Both the position numbers and the translations under genes were made by a program. From positions 87,604 to 151,603 of the forward strand of contig JANSWY010000004.1 in the NCBI GenBank assembly GCA_024743255.1: 64,000 bases of DNA, written 5' to 3'. Position 1 is the stretch's first letter, and each line of letters begins with the position of its first letter. The notes under the pieces were generated by a model. That model was not told the DNA's origin. It did not search any database and saw only the letters and a program-made list of their open reading frames with translations. This DNA comes from a bacterium (lineage in GTDB: Bacteria > Bacteroidota > Bacteroidia > Cytophagales > Cyclobacteriaceae). Below are positions 61,805-64,000 of the stretch, piece by piece.

Positions 61805-63067
61805 ATGAAAAATTACATATCTCGGGTAACATTTTTAATACTCATTGTATTCGCAGTTTCTTGCGATTCCAATAACAATACCTCCGACCAGGGGCCACAG
61901 GATTTATCTCAAAAATCGGAAATAGAAATTTTGGCTTCAAGCTTCACTAGTACAAGTGATTCCACTTTAACCAATGATGGAGCTACTGTGGCAACTAGTG
62001 GCAAAGGGTGGCTTGCATTTGACCTTAATGTATTTCAAACAGGTAGATACCAGGTAGATATAACCGCAAAATCGGGTGCTGATAATTCTAATATATGGAT
62101 TGAGGATTACGTAGATAATAGAGATGGAAGAAACTATGACATTACGGGAAGGTTAGTATTTTCTTCTTGAGATCAATTCGTGAAATCTAGTAAGTATGGT
62201 TCTCCTTTAAATGTTGGGTTACACAAAATCAAACTTCATTATGATGGTGAATTGGATATTGAAAAAATCGAATTAAACCTGATGAGAGAACAGCAAGTTA
62301 CACCCCAAACATTGACTCAATCAATGGAAGGAACTGAGTGGGAAGTTGTTTGGTCAGATGAGTTTGATGGAACTGCTATCGATACAGATAAATGGTTATT
62401 CGATATTGGTGACTGGGGTTGGGGTAATAATGAATTACAATATTACACTGATAATAACGGCACCAATGCAAGAATTGAAGACGGTAAACTAGTAATTGAA
62501 GCCACCAAGAATGAGGATGGCAAGACATGGAAATCTGCGAGGCTGACTACAAGAGGCAAAACAAGTTTCCTTTACGGTAAAATAGAATTTAGTGCAATGG
62601 TTCCTGCAGGACGTGGAACATGGGCGGCAGGCTGGACATTAGGTGATAGTTATGTAGATGAGAAATCTTGGCCGTATTGTGGTGAGATTGACATCCTTGA
62701 AACGGTAGGTTATGAAATGAAAGAAAACGATACTGGAATTGCTCACTCTACTGTACATACTCCTGCGTATTATTTCAAAATCAATAATCAGATTAGTAGC
62801 ACAATAGATGTACCTAACGTTACTACCGAATTTCATACCTATGCTGTGGAATGGACTCCAACCGAAGTAAGAGGATACGTTGATGGTAATCATTACTATA
62901 CTTACGACAAGAATGCAAACGAACTAGAGTGGCCGTTTGCTCAGCCTCAAAACATTATTTTGAATCTAGCCATGGGTGGTGGCTGGGGAGGAGCCATGGG
63001 AATGGATGAATCCCTGACTTCCCAGAAGTTTGTGGTTGATTATGTAAGAGTTTCGCAATTGAAGTAA
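61805..63067 (+). pseudogene. GH16 lipoprotein with CBM6-like domain, interrupted by an in-frame TGA
   Basis: The start ATG 61805 gives a lipoprotein signal (VFAVSC). A CBM6-like domain (about residues 35-155; GWLAFDLNVFQTGRYQVDITAKSG, closing GSPLNVGLHKIKLHYDGE) is cut by TGA 62168-62170 (codon 122); the frame then continues without shift through the rest of the CBM and a complete GH16 domain with EIDILE (Glu294, Glu299). A GTG at 62180 could restart translation but would give an enzyme without signal. Either the gene is inactive, or the base is an error, or TGA is read through; nothing else in the window supports recoding. Confidence 0.85.
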
Positions 63068-63071
63068 GCAT

Positions 63072-64000
63072 ATGAACAGAATCATCGTCCTAGCCTTTAT
63101 TCTTTTGACCTTTGGTTGTAAACAGGAAAGTAAAGACTTACAATATACTTTATATCAAACATCCGCAGCTGGAGATAACTTGAAGCAATTAAATGCTCAG
63201 AAAGTTGCCGCTGGTACAGAGATGGTACAGGTTGAGATTTTACCTGATCAGAAATTTCAAAGTATTCAAGGTTTTGGCGGAGCTTTTACAGAATCCTCCG
63301 CCTACCTTTTGAATCAATTGAGTTCGGATAAACGGGACGAGATTTTGAAGGCTTATTTCAGTGAAAATGGTGCTAATTATAGTCTTACAAGGACTCATAT
63401 CAATAGTTGTGACTTTTCACTAACCAATTATTCATATGCCCCATTGGAAGGTGATACAGCTTTATCCAGTTTCTCAATTGAGGAGGATAGAGATGATATC
63501 ATTCCAATGATTAAAGACGCTCAGGCGATTTCCAAAGATGGGTTCAGAGTTGTTTCATCACCATGGACTGCTCCACCCTGGATGAAGGATAATAAAACCT
63601 GGTTTGGTGGGAAACTGCTCCCAGAGTATTATGCAACCTGGGCTAAATTCTTTTCCAAGTATATAAAGGCTTATGAAAAGGAGGGAATTCCAATCTGGGC
63701 CATAACCGTGGAAAACGAACCTCTTGGTAATGGAGCTAACTGGGAAAGTATGCACTATACACCCTATGAAATGGCTGAATTTATTAAAGAACATCTGGCA
63801 CCACAATTAAAAAAAGATAGCATTGATGTAAATATTCTTGTTTATGATCAAAACCGGGGAAAAGAAATGGACGAGTGGATTGAGGTACTGCTCAAAGACC
63901 CGGAAGTTTTAGAAAATATTTACGGAACAGCAGTGCATTGGTATACCAGTACATACAAGTACTATCCGGAATCACTCAATGATGCACATAATTATGCACC
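63072..64000 (+). CDS. GH30 glycoside hydrolase lipoprotein (3' end missing)
   Basis: The frame from ATG 63072 stays open to the right window edge (309 residues seen). A lipoprotein signal (LLTFGC, Cys16) precedes the GH30 start QGFGGAFTESSAYLLNQL, SPWTAPPWMKDN and TVENEP with acid/base Glu216; the nucleophile Glu is beyond the window. GH30 members include glucosylceramidases and beta-1,6-glucanases; next to GH16 laminarinases the beta-1,6-glucanase role is most likely, cutting laminarin side chains. It begins 4 bases after the GH16 stop. Confidence 0.93.
   Translation, partial: MNRIIVLAFILLTFGCKQESKDLQYTLYQTSAAGDNLKQLNAQKVAAGTEMVQVEILPDQKFQSIQGFGGAFTESSAYLLNQLSSDKRDEILKAYFSENGANYSLTRTHINSCDFSLTNYSYAPLEGDTALSSFSIEEDRDDIIPMIKDAQAISKDGFRVVSSPWTAPPWMKDNKTWFGGKLLPEYYATWAKFFSKYIKAYEKEGIPIWAITVENEPLGNGANWESMHYTPYEMAEFIKEHLAPQLKKDSIDVNILVYDQNRGKEMDEWIEVLLKDPEVLENIYGTAVHWYTSTYKYYPESLNDAHNYA

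Noticed and set aside
62168..62170. TGA as a selenocysteine or reassigned codon
   Set aside because: GH16/CBM6 proteins are not selenoproteins, and other genes in the window end normally with TGA.

Overview
This window looks like chromosomal DNA of an AT-rich marine Bacteroidota, most likely order Cytophagales. The grounds are a SusC/SusD pair, a type IX secretion (T9SS) C-terminal signal, a Bacteroidetes-type ECF sigma/FecR pair, the MoxR-DUF58-DUF4350 operon, and promoter -7 elements of the form TAnnTTTG. The genus cannot be fixed from the sequence. No tRNA, rRNA, CRISPR array, insertion sequence or prophage gene was seen.

Layout. 1-3566: end of a DUF4350/MoxR/DUF58 operon. 3612-9434: small membrane, secreted and regulatory genes, including a PadR regulator with its overlapping membrane partner and an AraC regulator. 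9431-14743: an ArsR regulator with a palindromic operator and a PLP decarboxylase, two exported small proteins, an SDR, and a LytTR membrane regulator broken by a one-base frameshift. 14744-16859: a repeat-bearing gap, an exported cyclophilin and class II fructose-bisphosphate aldolase. 16860-21460: an alpha-glucan unit (SLC45-like transporter plus CBM20-MalQ) behind a LacI-type operator-like site. 21574-35079: a LytTR response regulator, topoisomerase IV (parE, parC) flanking two exported hydrolase-like genes, trmH, sanA-like, ddl, an Hpt protein, an EEP-family protein and a rhomboid. 35133-38738: a large repeat-containing T9SS cargo protein. 38884-39930: a PA0069-type radical SAM protein behind tandem dyads. 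39947-48002: menaquinone genes (menE, menD, menF, hotdog thioesterase) on the minus strand, interrupted by a plus-strand ECF sigma / STN-domain protein / FecR cassette. 48651-64000: a beta-glucan (laminarin-type) polysaccharide utilisation locus.

The laminarin-type locus is the most coherent system. A membrane-spanning propeller/Y_Y_Y/LuxR regulator diverges from SusC, SusD, a PKD surface lipoprotein, three GH16 genes, a sugar-porter MFS and a GH30 cut by the window edge. SusC/D and the PKD lipoprotein would capture glucan, GH16 enzymes would cut beta-1,3 links, GH30 would remove beta-1,6 branches, and the MFS would import glucose. The third GH16 has an in-frame TGA inside its N-terminal binding domain.

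The most unusual points are the ECF cassette whose STN/carboxypeptidase-regulatory protein has no TonB barrel, the two broken genes (LytTR frameshift, GH16 nonsense codon), several clear palindromic or direct-repeat regulatory sites, and the four-unit repeat with an acidic insert in the T9SS protein. I see no gene set that I can firmly call a wholly new system; the barrel-less ECF cassette is the best candidate.
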